This document shows positions 1 to 5,981 of a stretch of DNA of 8,791 bases, piece after piece. The notes beneath the pieces are model-generated. The model saw only the letters and a list, made by a program, of their open reading frames with translations, did no database searches and was not told where the DNA came from. The translations under genes were made by a program, and so were the position numbers. Numbering within the stretch: position 1 is the stretch's first letter; each line of letters begins with the position of its first letter. The stretch comes from Candidatus Omnitrophota bacterium (GTDB lineage Bacteria > Omnitrophota > Gorgyraeia > Duberdicusellales > 4484-171): NCBI GenBank assembly GCA_003644405.1, contig QNCE01000052.1:1-8791 (forward strand), given 5' to 3'.

Positions 1-163
1 CTGCTTTTCTTTAAAATTATATTCAATCTTTTTTCTACATATTTTTTAATATTGGGGTTAGGAATTCTTTTAATCCATTCTTTTGCCCTTCTGAAACTAA
101 ATCCCTTGGGAAAGTAATTATTACTGATGCTTGTTTATCCTTCATCGGTTTGGGTTTCAGCCA

Positions 164-267
164 GGTTTGGGTTTCGTTTCTGGGTTTCGCTCATCGTAAC
201 TTGACACTTTATTTTGAAAAGATTTTGTCAAGTTACGTAACCGTAAACGAAACCGTTTTACGAAACC
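164..267. repeat. Imperfect long inverted repeat with a perfect 12-bp core
   Basis: The core arms CGTAACTTGACA (195-206) and TGTCAAGTTACG (226-237) are exact reverse complements around a 19-base spacer. The similarity continues outward imperfectly: the left side carries GTTTCG/GGGTTTC motifs, and the right side carries their complement CGAAACC twice, at 248-254 and 261-267. TGGGTTTC occurs three times on the left, at 151, 168 and 181, and GGTTTGGGTTTC is directly repeated at 147 and 164. A small non-autonomous element (MITE-like) or a large hairpin or operator are possible readings. I see no flanking target duplication. Confidence 0.6.
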
Positions 268-455
268 AGTGGCAGCCGATAATATTCTCTTTTTAGTAAA
301 GAAAACCAAAAAGCCATAAGGAATAATATATACCTACACGAGGCAAGTAATTCTTCAATCTTCCATTCCCTGCCTTCTCGTCATACCCCTTTCTCAAGTA
401 TCCTTTCCATAAGGTGGTAAATTTATTTTTCTATTTAAATTTCTCTCACTATCTA

Positions 456-476
456 TTTCCACCCCTGGGGTGGAAA
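456..476. repeat. REP-like GC-rich palindrome, copy D
   Basis: TTTCCACCCC, one central T, then its exact complement GGGGTGGAAA. The same core occurs at 1993-2013 and 2044-2064. Judged by the flank (CTA before the core here, TAGG after it there), this copy is inverted relative to the others and lacks their outer AACC/GGTT arms. It lies about 40 bases past the stop of the ATPase gene, so a transcript of that gene would end in a strong hairpin. There is no U-run, so it is not a classical terminator. Confidence 0.8.
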
Positions 477-515
477 ATGGTCCTGGGTGATTTTCTGCCT
501 TTGTATACCTGCCTT

Positions 516-1856
516 TTATAATTTTAAGATAGCCTCTAAAGAAAAAATCCAATAAGAGGGTAAAAATATTAAGCCTTCCTTCTTCATATTTTGCAAATAA
601 TTCCTGGTAAAAATAATAATTTTTTCAGGCTTATAATCTTTAACAAAATGTCTCATTGAGCGTGAAAAGGAAGGTCTTGCAGGCGAACTGAATTTTGATT
701 CAAAACCAATTATCTTTTTACCCGATTCTGCAACAAAATCTACTTCTCCCCCGGTTTTAGTGCGCCAAAAACGAACATCTTTTAAGAATTTGTTTACCTT
801 AAGTTGGGTATAAATAAAATTCTCTAAAAGCTCGCCCCTGTCAGGCCTGATATTGACTTCTCCGAAACTATCAATAATTGAGTTTCTTAACCCTGTATCA
901 TTAAAATAAACCTTGGGCATCTTACTGATTTCTGAACGGATATTTTTATAAAAAGGTGAAACAAAGGAAATAATAAAAGTTGCCCTTAAAGTAGAAATAT
1001 ACTTTTCTACTGTTAAACGATTCAATCCCAAGGTATTGGTAAGTTCATGAATATTCACTAAGTTTCCAATTTGAGAGGACAAAACTTTAACCAGATTATT
1101 ATATTTATCAGGAAGCTCTATCTTCAGGAAATTTACCACATCCTTCTCCATATAACTGGAGTAAATCTCCCAGAGAAGTTCTTTCTTCTTCACTATATCT
1201 TTTTCTAAAACTACTCGGGGATAGCCACCGTAAGTTAGATATTCTTCTAAGCACTTATTTAGAAACGACGAATATACTTTATCCTGTAAAATTAAATCAT
1301 TCCAGCTGCCAATTTCTTTAAATTCAAAAGAAGGTTTAGTCTTTAAAAATTCCCTGAAACTGAAAGGGAAAAGATGAAAAACAATCTTACGTCCAGTTAA
1401 ACTTTCAAAAATTTTGCTCTTCAACTCCAATGATGAGGAGCCACTGATAACTAATTTAAAATTTAACCCCAAATCATAAATACACTTCAAAAACAAACCA
1501 GGATTCTCCAGACGTTGAGCTTCATCAATAAAAATATATGCCTGACCAGAAGAAAAACTCTGGATAAAATTAACAAAATCCTCCGGAGTAGACAAAAACT
1601 TAATAATTCGGGTATCATCAAGGTTAAAATAAAATATATCTTTCCCTTTTACCTTCCTTTTCTCTAAGAGGAACTTTATCAGAGCCTTAAGCAGAGTTGA
1701 CTTTCCTGCCTGTCTAGGTCCTGCGATAACAAGCGCCTCTTTCTCCTCCAGCCACCTTATTAAATCAGACATAATATCTCTCTGGATATAGACAAACTCG
1801 AAAGTTTCTCCTCTCTGCCAGGGATTTTGAAGATAAAAGAGTTCAATATTAATCAT
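516..1856 (-). CDS. AAA+ ATPase with DUF4143 and nuclease-like C-terminal domain
   Basis: This 446-residue protein matches the common AAA_14/DUF4143 family of prokaryotic ATPases, whose cellular role is not established. Walker A is GPRQAGKST (residues 46-54) and Walker B is YIFIDEAQ (107-114). A sensor-1-like VISGSSS lies at about 136-142. The middle to C-terminal part (about 200-360) is the DUF4143 region, with a winged-helix-like stretch near 265-295. The end carries GGEVDFV (369-375) and GFESK (384-388), the spacing expected for a PD-(D/E)XK nuclease-like fold; activity is not shown. Length is normal for the family. The ATG follows a very short leader with no clear Shine-Dalgarno. It has its own promoter, stands apart from the sugar operon, and REP-like palindromes lie on both sides. 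A role in defence or mobile-element biology is speculation. Confidence 0.9.
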   Translation of the reverse strand: MINIELFYLQNPWQRGETFEFVYIQRDIMSDLIRWLEEKEALVIAGPRQAGKSTLLKALIKFLLEKRKVKGKDIFYFNLDDTRIIKFLSTPEDFVNFIQSFSSGQAYIFIDEAQRLENPGLFLKCIYDLGLNFKLVISGSSSLELKSKIFESLTGRKIVFHLFPFSFREFLKTKPSFEFKEIGSWNDLILQDKVYSSFLNKCLEEYLTYGGYPRVVLEKDIVKKKELLWEIYSSYMEKDVVNFLKIELPDKYNNLVKVLSSQIGNLVNIHELTNTLGLNRLTVEKYISTLRATFIISFVSPFYKNIRSEISKMPKVYFNDTGLRNSIIDSFGEVNIRPDRGELLENFIYTQLKVNKFLKDVRFWRTKTGGEVDFVAESGKKIIGFESKFSSPARPSFSRSMRHFVKDYKPEKIIIFTRNYLQNMKKEGLIFLPSYWIFSLEAILKL

Positions 1857-1879
1857 ATTCTTATTATTTTAACAAGGTT

Positions 1880-1909
1880 ATTTTAATATAAACATATAAG
1901 ATTTGTCAA
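1880..1909 (-). promoter_or_regulatory. Putative sigma70 promoter of the ATPase gene
   Basis: Reading the minus strand, a perfect -35 TTGACA (1909-1904) is followed after 18 bases by TAAAAT (1885-1880), one mismatch from the -10 consensus. Transcription would start near 1873, giving a leader of only about 15-20 bases before the ATG at 1856. This fits the absence of a clear ribosome binding site. It indicates that the ATPase gene is transcribed separately from the upstream operon. Confidence 0.55.
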
Positions 1910-1962
1910 GTTATTTTTAGACATATAGTTACAATAACAAAATGTTACTAATTATTTTAAAA

Positions 1963-1988
1963 AACCGTCGTTTCCACCCCTGGAAACC
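1963..1988. repeat. REP-like palindrome, copy A (shortened)
   Basis: AACCGTCG leads into TTTCCACCCC, then directly TGGAAA (1971-1986). Compared with the full core, five bases of the right half are missing. The shortened version is still a perfect hairpin (TTTCCA, loop CCCC, TGGAAA), extended by one G-C pair. It runs into the next copy, sharing the AACC bases. Confidence 0.75.
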
Positions 1989-2019
1989 GCCGTTTCCACC
2001 CCTGGGGTGGAAATAGGTT
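1985..2019. repeat. REP-like palindrome, copy B (full length)
   Basis: The core at 1993-2013 is a perfect 10-bp inverted repeat around one T. Outside it, AACC (1985-1988) can pair with GGTT (2016-2019). Unpaired GCCG on one side and TA on the other form an asymmetric inner loop. Copy C has the same architecture. Confidence 0.85.
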
Positions 2020-2035
2020 TTTTAGAATTTCTGGG

Positions 2036-2070
2036 AACCGTCGTTTCCACCCCTGGGGTGGAAATAGGTT
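2036..2070. repeat. REP-like palindrome, copy C (full length)
   Basis: Same build as copy B: outer AACC (2036-2039), spacer GTCG, core (2044-2064), TA, outer GGTT (2067-2070). It differs from B at one position in the spacer. It stands 51 bases from copy B in the same orientation, between the end of the sugar operon and the ATPase promoter. Confidence 0.85.
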
Positions 2071-2118
2071 GGGTTGTGAAGCTTCTGCGCTATATCCTTC
2101 ATTTTCCGCATTATCATT

Positions 2119-2142
2119 TTTCACTTTTGCGAAAAAGTGAAA
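2119..2142. terminator. AT-rich hairpin after the sugar operon, weak terminator candidate
   Basis: TTTCACTTTT (2119-2128), loop GCGA, then AAAAGTGAAA (2133-2142): a perfect 10-bp stem, 20 bases past the end of the decayed epimerase. The stem is AT-rich. On the minus strand it is not followed by a U-run, and on the plus strand only by TTTTG. A true intrinsic terminator is therefore doubtful; it may just be an mRNA-end hairpin. Confidence 0.25.
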
Positions 2143-2162
2143 TTTTGTGATACATCAGATAT

Positions 2163-2623
2163 TTAAAGAATATGAAACCTTAAAGATTTCTTTACCCAAT
2201 CTATTAATCTTTCTATGCCTTCCTCAAAGGATACTGTTGGTTCCCAATTAAGTTCTCTTTAACCTTGGAGATATCGGAAATATAAACTCTTTGGTCAAAA
2301 GGACACCATTTAGAATATTTTATCTCTGGTCTTTCATTTAACTTCTCATTCAAAAAATTAAGAAGCTCTAATAAAGATAAAACGTTTTGGCCCTCTACCA
2401 ATATTATAGATGCTATATCTTATTTTACTTCTCACAAATAAATCAAAAGCCTTAACTAAATCTTTCACATAAAGGACATCTCTTACCTGCTTACCGTTGC
2501 CATAAATAGTTATAGATTTCTCTTTTAAGACGGCAATAGCGAAATGAGTAATCCAATCTTGATTTTTAAAACTAAACTGACACTCCTATAAAACCCGCTC
2601 CTATTGTAACTAGAATTCTTCAT
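2163..2623 (-). pseudogene. Decayed CDP-paratose 2-epimerase-like gene (SDR family relic)
   Basis: Four pieces of one extended-SDR sugar epimerase lie in order but in different frames. After ATG at 2623, one base too many separates MK from ILVTIGAGFIG (2616-2584), the Rossmann glycine motif. Roughly 550-600 bp is then missing (inferred from family length), and the text resumes at QFSFKNQDWITHF (from 2579), continuing through ITIYGNGKQVRDVLYVKDLV to YNIGRGPK. A shift in an A-run near 2393 leads to NVLSLLELLNFL through YISDISKVK. A final single-base shift near 2260 leads to ELNWEPTVSFEEGIERLIDW and a stop at 2163. The QF-x4-Q-x-W pattern, YGxGKQVRDVLYVxDLV and NxLSLLELL point to the CDP-paratose/CDP-tyvelose 2-epimerase branch. 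The intact family is about 340-350 residues. Its ATG overlaps the aminotransferase stop by 4 bp (ATGA), so it was once the next gene of the operon. An annotator could mistake 2401-2213 for a small gene starting at TTG. Confidence 0.88.
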
Positions 2624-3759
2624 CTTCTAAAAAATTTTCTTATAAGAGAAATTATGTAATCTATCTCTTCCTCTTTTAAGAAAGGATGAATAGGGAGACT
2701 GAGCATCTGTTTAGATAGAATTGTAGCATTTTCTAACCTCTTTTTTACTACACAGCTTCTGAAAGCTTCCATCTTATTTATAAGAACAGGATAATAAATA
2801 CGAGCATCTACTCCTTTTGAGTTTAAAAATTGTAAAAGTTGATTTCTTTTAGATAAAACCTTTAGAGTATAGAGATGGTAAGTATGGATACTATCTTTAG
2901 GTTCTAAAGGAATTTTTATTTCTTTAAGACCTTCTAAGCCCTGATGATATTTTTGAGCTATCTCTCTTCTTTTTTTATTAAACTTATCAATGTAGTTTAG
3001 TTTTGCTAAAAGTACACTCGCTTGAATTGAATCTAGACGGGAGTTATATCCTATATACTTAGCATGATAACGCTTCTGTTGACCGTGATTTCTTAAAACT
3101 CTTACTAACTCTGCTAATTTTCTATCATTAGTTACAATTAATCCTCCATCGCCGTAACAACCTAAATTTTTTGAAGGAAAAAAGCTGTATGCTCCTAAAT
3201 TAGCTAAGGTTCCAAGTTTCTTTCCTTTATATACTCCCCCAAAGGCTTGAGCTGTATCTTCTAAAACAAAAAGATTATTCTCTCCAGCAACTTTTAAAAT
3301 CTCACTCATCTGACAACCTAAACCGTAAAGATGAACACATACTATACCTACTGTATTTTTTGTGATTGCTTCCTTTATCTTAAAAGGGGAGATATTGAAA
3401 GTATCGTAATCGACATCTACTAAAACAGGTGTTGCTCCACTTCTTAAGATTGCCTCTACAGTAGCAATAAAGGTAAGAGGAGTAGTAATAATTTCGTCTT
3501 TTTTATCAAAAAATTCCCTTCTTTTTAGTTTAAGAGCTAATGCCTTCAGAGATAAAACCAAAGCATCGGTTCCCGATGCTACCCCTATAGCGTAATTAGT
3601 TCTTAAATATTTTGCTACGTGTTTTTCAAATATAGTAACCTTTGAACCTAAAACCCAATCGTGAGTCTTGAAACAATCTCTAAATTCTTTTTGAATCTCC
3701 CTCTTCAAAAAGTTATACTCACGTATAAGATCCGCAATAGGAATCTTAAACTTCCTCAT
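2620..3759 (-). CDS. DegT/DnrJ/EryC1/StrS family nucleotide-sugar aminotransferase
   Basis: A PLP enzyme of 379 residues, normal for the family, that transfers an amino group (usually from glutamate) to a keto-sugar nucleotide in the cytoplasm. Visible features are ASGTDAL (61-67, cofactor phosphate contact), LEDTAQAFGG (166-175; D168 pairs with the pyridine nitrogen) and SFFPSKNLGCYGDGG (192-206) with K197 as the Schiff-base lysine. NHGQQKRYH and NSRLDSIQA follow. These segments, and the LSLPIHPFL near the end, resemble WbpE-type 3-aminotransferases, but the sugar and the aminated carbon cannot be decided. I chose ATG 3759 over GTG 3771 because it forms an ATGA overlap with the upstream gene and has a purine-rich GGAAGGG just before it; the GTG would have its AGGAGA directly abutting. 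No partner oxidase or dehydratase that would make its keto substrate is in the window. Confidence 0.93.
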   Translation of the reverse strand: MRKFKIPIADLIREYNFLKREIQKEFRDCFKTHDWVLGSKVTIFEKHVAKYLRTNYAIGVASGTDALVLSLKALALKLKRREFFDKKDEIITTPLTFIATVEAILRSGATPVLVDVDYDTFNISPFKIKEAITKNTVGIVCVHLYGLGCQMSEILKVAGENNLFVLEDTAQAFGGVYKGKKLGTLANLGAYSFFPSKNLGCYGDGGLIVTNDRKLAELVRVLRNHGQQKRYHAKYIGYNSRLDSIQASVLLAKLNYIDKFNKKRREIAQKYHQGLEGLKEIKIPLEPKDSIHTYHLYTLKVLSKRNQLLQFLNSKGVDARIYYPVLINKMEAFRSCVVKKRLENATILSKQMLSLPIHPFLKEEEIDYIISLIRKFFRR

Positions 3760-4058
3760 TTTCCCTTCCACTCTCCTAGTTCATTTACCAAGGAGTTAAA
3801 ACCGAAACCAAAAGCAAAAGATACGCAGAATAATTTAAAAGTGGCAAGCCAATCTACATTTTCTTCAATTTTTAGACGATACTGGGGAAAGATAAGGAGG
3901 GAAAAAACTATGGAAATTAAAAAAGCACCTAAGGCTTGAAAAAGGTATTTCTTTTTAAAAGAAGTTATCTTTCCTTGATATAATTTCCTAAAGAAGGGAA
4001 GTAACGTGCGTATGAGCACCCCTGAAAAAATCCCTAAAAGTTGAACAATTATACCCAC
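3756..4058 (-). CDS. Small three-helix membrane protein, unknown function
   Basis: A 100-residue protein I do not recognise. It has three hydrophobic stretches, at about residues 3-22, 38-58 and 70-90, joined by a basic loop (KLYQGK then SFKKK, about 24-37) and a polar loop (about 59-70). It ends in a charged tail, GEWKGK. No signal peptide or catalytic motif is visible. By size and layout it could be a small helper of membrane-bound glycan machinery, or a holin-like or toxin-like protein; nothing decides. The start is GTG, with AAGGG six bases upstream, and overlaps the 60-residue gene by 10 bp. Its stop overlaps the aminotransferase start (ATGA). This position argues that it is a real, co-translated gene. 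Confidence 0.65.
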   Translation of the reverse strand: MGIIVQLLGIFSGVLIRTLLPFFRKLYQGKITSFKKKYLFQALGAFLISIVFSLLIFPQYRLKIEENVDWLATFKLFCVSFAFGFGFNSLVNELGEWKGK

Positions 4059-4231
4059 TTAATGCCCTTTCTAAATTTCTCCTGTAATCTGATTATTTCC
4101 TCTGGATAATTACTTCTTAAAATGTTTCCATAATATAACCACTGGAGTTTTTGTCTTGGTGGCTTCTTACGATACTCTCTTATTTTTTTTAAAGTTAGAT
4201 GGTAATTAAATCCCTCTACTTTCTTTCTCAT
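4049..4231 (-). CDS. Small basic protein, probable partner of the nucleotidyltransferase
   Basis: A 60-residue, lysine- and arginine-rich protein. PRQKLQWLYYGNILR (about 25-39) resembles the K-L-x-W-L segment found in many short proteins encoded next to MNT/AbiEii-type nucleotidyltransferases; this is from memory, not a search. The rest looks helical (IREYRKK, EEIIRLQEKFRKG). Its ATG lies inside the end of the nucleotidyltransferase gene (26-bp overlap), and I see no alternative in-frame start. A GAGAG touches the ATG, so initiation may depend on coupling. The likely role is an antitoxin-like or regulatory partner, or an accessory subunit, of the neighbouring transferase. This is inferred from gene pairing. 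Confidence 0.6.
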   Translation of the reverse strand: MRKKVEGFNYHLTLKKIREYRKKPPRQKLQWLYYGNILRSNYPEEIIRLQEKFRKGIKWV

Positions 4232-4715
4232 CTCTCATAATTTTTTTTAAATAAAAACAATCAGTTTTGTCTTGTTTTCTCTTAGAGGATTCTTTCATTT
4301 TTATCAAATTTCTTATAGAAATCAATGGAATCCTGATATTTTTTATTTTTATATATTTTATATCATTTTTTGCTTTTTTATAGTCAACAGGAGTGTTTAT
4401 AAGAATATCGATCTCAGAAAGAGGCCAAGAGGGATTAAACAGATTGAATGCCTTCATATTTTTTTTCTTTACCCACATTCTTCTTTTCTCCTCCTTAGTA
4501 AAGTCCATAATGTCCACCGCTATCTTTGGCTTAAATCCCCATCTCTTAAGAAGAAGGAGAAATTTTTTTAAATTTTTTTCTTCCATATCCAGAAGTAAAT
4601 CTATATCATAGGTCATACGAGGTATGCCATACAGATTAACAGCCAATCCTCCTACAACTATATATTTAATTCTCCTTCTATTAAATTCACTAAAGATTTT
4701 AATATAATCAAACAC
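4206..4715 (-). CDS. MNT-type nucleotidyltransferase
   Basis: A 169-residue protein with the minimal pol-beta-type nucleotidyltransferase signature: VVGGLAVNLYG (20-30), then DID (D37 and D39) and a third acid in SEIDIL (D103). These are the metal-binding aspartates of the fold, so all three expected catalytic residues are present. Relatives (AbiEii/DUF1814-like and MNT proteins) transfer nucleotides to RNA or protein. Some are toxins, or antitoxins of HEPN toxins, and many are uncharacterised. The start is GTG (4715), overlapping the decarboxylase gene by 8 bp, with GAAAG directly in front. It forms a coupled pair with the 60-residue gene downstream. Together with the three-helix protein it is an insertion of non-sugar functions between UDP-xylose synthase and the aminotransferase. 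A role in nucleotide-sugar activation is unlikely: sugar nucleotidyltransferases of the RmlA/GlmU type have a different fold and motif. Confidence 0.82.
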   Translation of the reverse strand: MFDYIKIFSEFNRRRIKYIVVGGLAVNLYGIPRMTYDIDLLLDMEEKNLKKFLLLLKRWGFKPKIAVDIMDFTKEEKRRMWVKKKNMKAFNLFNPSWPLSEIDILINTPVDYKKAKNDIKYIKIKNIRIPLISIRNLIKMKESSKRKQDKTDCFYLKKIMRDEKESRGI

Positions 4716-5646
4716 CTTTCAATTTTTCTTTAAAGTACCCAATAGTCTTCTTTAATCCTTCCTCTAAACTAATCTTTGGTTGCCAATTTAAGATTTTTTT
4801 TGCTTTACTTATATCCGGACACCTTCTTTTGGGGTCATCTTCGGGAAGGTCCAAAAATTTTATCTTTGACTTAGAATTGGTTAACTTTAAAACAAGCTTT
4901 GCTAAATCAATTATCTTCAACTCCTCAGGATTACCTAAATTTAAGGGCCACTTATAATCAACTTCCATTGTAGCTAATATACCTCCCACTAAATCATCAA
5001 TGTAACAAAAAGAGCGAGTTTGCTCTCCCTTTCCGTAAACAGTTAAATCTTCTCCTTTTAATGCTTGAACAATAAAATTAGACACAACTCTTCCATCATC
5101 AGGGTTCATATTGGATCCATAACTGTTAAAAATCCTTACAACCCTTACATCTAAATTATGCTGGCGCATATAGGCATAGGTTAAACTTTCAGCAGCACGC
5201 TTAGATTCATCATAACAGGAACGAAGCCCTACAATACTTACATTTCCTGTATACTCTTCTGGCTGAGGAGAAATGAGAGGGTCACCATATACTTCGCTGG
5301 TAGAGGCTAAGAAAAATTTTGCCTTTTTTGCTTTAGCAATACCCAAACAATTATAGGTTCCTAAGAGGCCACTTTTTAAGGTCTTTATAGGATACTTTAA
5401 ATAATACTTAGGGGAAGCTAAAGAAGCAAAGTGCAACACCCAATCGAGTTTATAATCTAAATAGAGAGGATTTGAAATATCGTGTTCAATTAGTTTAAAG
5501 TTAGGATTTGAGAGTAACTCCTCTATATTATTTCGAAAACCGGTAATGAAGTTGTCTACACAAATAAGGAAATCTCCTCTTTCAACAAGTTTTTTGCATA
5601 AGTGCGAGCCGATAAATCCACATCCTCCAGTAATTAGGATATTCAT
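4708..5646 (-). CDS. UDP-glucuronate decarboxylase (UDP-xylose synthase type)
   Basis: A 312-residue cytoplasmic extended-SDR enzyme, expected to convert UDP-glucuronate to UDP-xylose with bound NAD. Features in order: GGCGFIG (7-13, NAD binding); STSEVYGDP (115-123) with E118, the family's catalytic glutamate; RSCYDESKRAAE (142-153) with the Y145-x3-K149 pair; NPDDGRVVSNFI; GEQTRSFCYIDDLV; and DPKRRCPDISKA (271-282). This signature set is typical of the UXS branch rather than of 4-epimerases. Two spots differ from the usual UXS text: HFASLASPKYY (72-82), where HLACPASPxHY is common, and GNVSIVGLRS, where NxIGxRS is common. A related substrate such as another UDP-hexuronate therefore remains possible. 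It overlaps the 112-residue gene by 4 bp (ATGA). No UDP-glucose dehydrogenase is seen nearby, unless the first gene of the operon fills that role. Confidence 0.88.
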   Translation of the reverse strand: MNILITGGCGFIGSHLCKKLVERGDFLICVDNFITGFRNNIEELLSNPNFKLIEHDISNPLYLDYKLDWVLHFASLASPKYYLKYPIKTLKSGLLGTYNCLGIAKAKKAKFFLASTSEVYGDPLISPQPEEYTGNVSIVGLRSCYDESKRAAESLTYAYMRQHNLDVRVVRIFNSYGSNMNPDDGRVVSNFIVQALKGEDLTVYGKGEQTRSFCYIDDLVGGILATMEVDYKWPLNLGNPEELKIIDLAKLVLKLTNSKSKIKFLDLPEDDPKRRCPDISKAKKILNWQPKISLEEGLKKTIGYFKEKLKGV

Positions 5647-5981
5647 CTTACTAAGAGGTTGAAAGAATCTTTATTCAATGATAATAATGTAATATAAAGT
5701 CTTTGGTTACTATCTTGGGTAAATGCTTTCTCCTGATAGCTCAGTGCCACTATCTCTCTAAATCTACAAAACTCTCTTAAAAGGTTTCCCTTAACTGTAT
5801 TTAAAGTTAAATCTAACAGTTCCAAAGCTCGCTCGTAACAATGTTTTACTTCTTCAAAGTCCTCTTTTTCTATCCAGTTCTTTGCCCTCACAAACTCTGT
5901 AGCAATCATAAGAATCCTTTTTTCAACAGGAAAATTTAACCACTTCTCTTCGCTAAGAGTTTTGTGATACTTCAATTTCAT
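5643..5981 (-). CDS. Conserved-looking helical protein of unknown function
   Basis: A 112-residue protein predicted by eye to be almost wholly helical, without membrane segments. Notable runs are KRILMIATEFVRAKNWIEK (about 21-39), HCYERALELLDLT (about 47-59) and REFCRFREIVALSY (about 69-82). The layout of amphipathic helices recalls small four-helix-bundle proteins of the HEPN or nucleotidyltransferase-partner kind, but no HEPN R-x4-6-H motif is evident, so I assign no function. Both ends are coupled: its ATG forms an ATGA overlap with the DUF5674 gene, preceded by AAGAGA, and its own TGA forms an ATGA overlap with the decarboxylase gene. It may be the partner of the DUF5674 protein, since the two are adjacent and tightly joined. 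Confidence 0.7.
   Translation of the reverse strand: MKLKYHKTLSEEKWLNFPVEKRILMIATEFVRAKNWIEKEDFEEVKHCYERALELLDLTLNTVKGNLLREFCRFREIVALSYQEKAFTQDSNQRLYITLLSLNKDSFNLLVR

Larger units (their letters stand above)
1..515. other. Gene-poor stretch at the left edge
   Basis: I find no gene I can identify here. On the minus strand one frame stays open from about 134 to the left edge. It contains a plausible-looking piece (SFRRAKEWIKRIP followed by NPNIKKYVEKRL) but has no start codon, and a TAA precedes it. A different frame gives a 36-residue ORF at 145-35 (start MKDKQASVIITFP). Either could be a decayed gene tail or chance in AT-rich DNA. Between 268 and 455 short minus-strand pieces are open in shifting frames, with nothing recognisable. 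The stretch also holds the inverted repeat at 164-267 and a REP-like palindrome at 456-476, listed separately. Confidence 0.5.

Noticed and set aside
35..145. 36-residue minus-strand ORF (MKDKQASVIITFP...)
   Set aside because: It is short, without recognised similarity, and competes with another open frame over the same bases. It is mentioned in the left-edge entry but not called as a gene.
456..476. Rho-independent terminator of the ATPase gene
   Set aside because: The hairpin is strong, but no U-run follows on the minus strand, and the same sequence recurs elsewhere as a repeat, so a repeat-element label fits better.
1963..2070. CRISPR array
   Set aside because: Only three closely spaced copies, one shortened. 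The spacings are unequal, there are no spacers of regular length, the repeat is a full palindrome, and no cas genes are present.
2213..2401. A separate 62-residue gene on the minus strand starting at TTG
   Set aside because: It is the third fragment of the decayed epimerase. The protein text continues on both sides in other frames, and its own last residues come from a frameshift.
3760..3771. GTG start at 3771 for the aminotransferase
   Set aside because: The purine-rich site abuts the GTG with no spacing, while ATG 3759 has a usable ribosome site and the ATGA overlap seen repeatedly in this operon.
3661..3939. Plus-strand ORF of 92 residues
   Set aside because: It lies opposite the aminotransferase start and the membrane protein gene, is low in complexity and has no recognisable motif; a shadow ORF.
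4272..4611. Two overlapping plus-strand ORFs (99 and 72 residues), rich in Phe and Ile
   Set aside because: They are antisense to the nucleotidyltransferase, whose motifs are clear. Runs of Phe come from A-rich lysine codons on the other strand.
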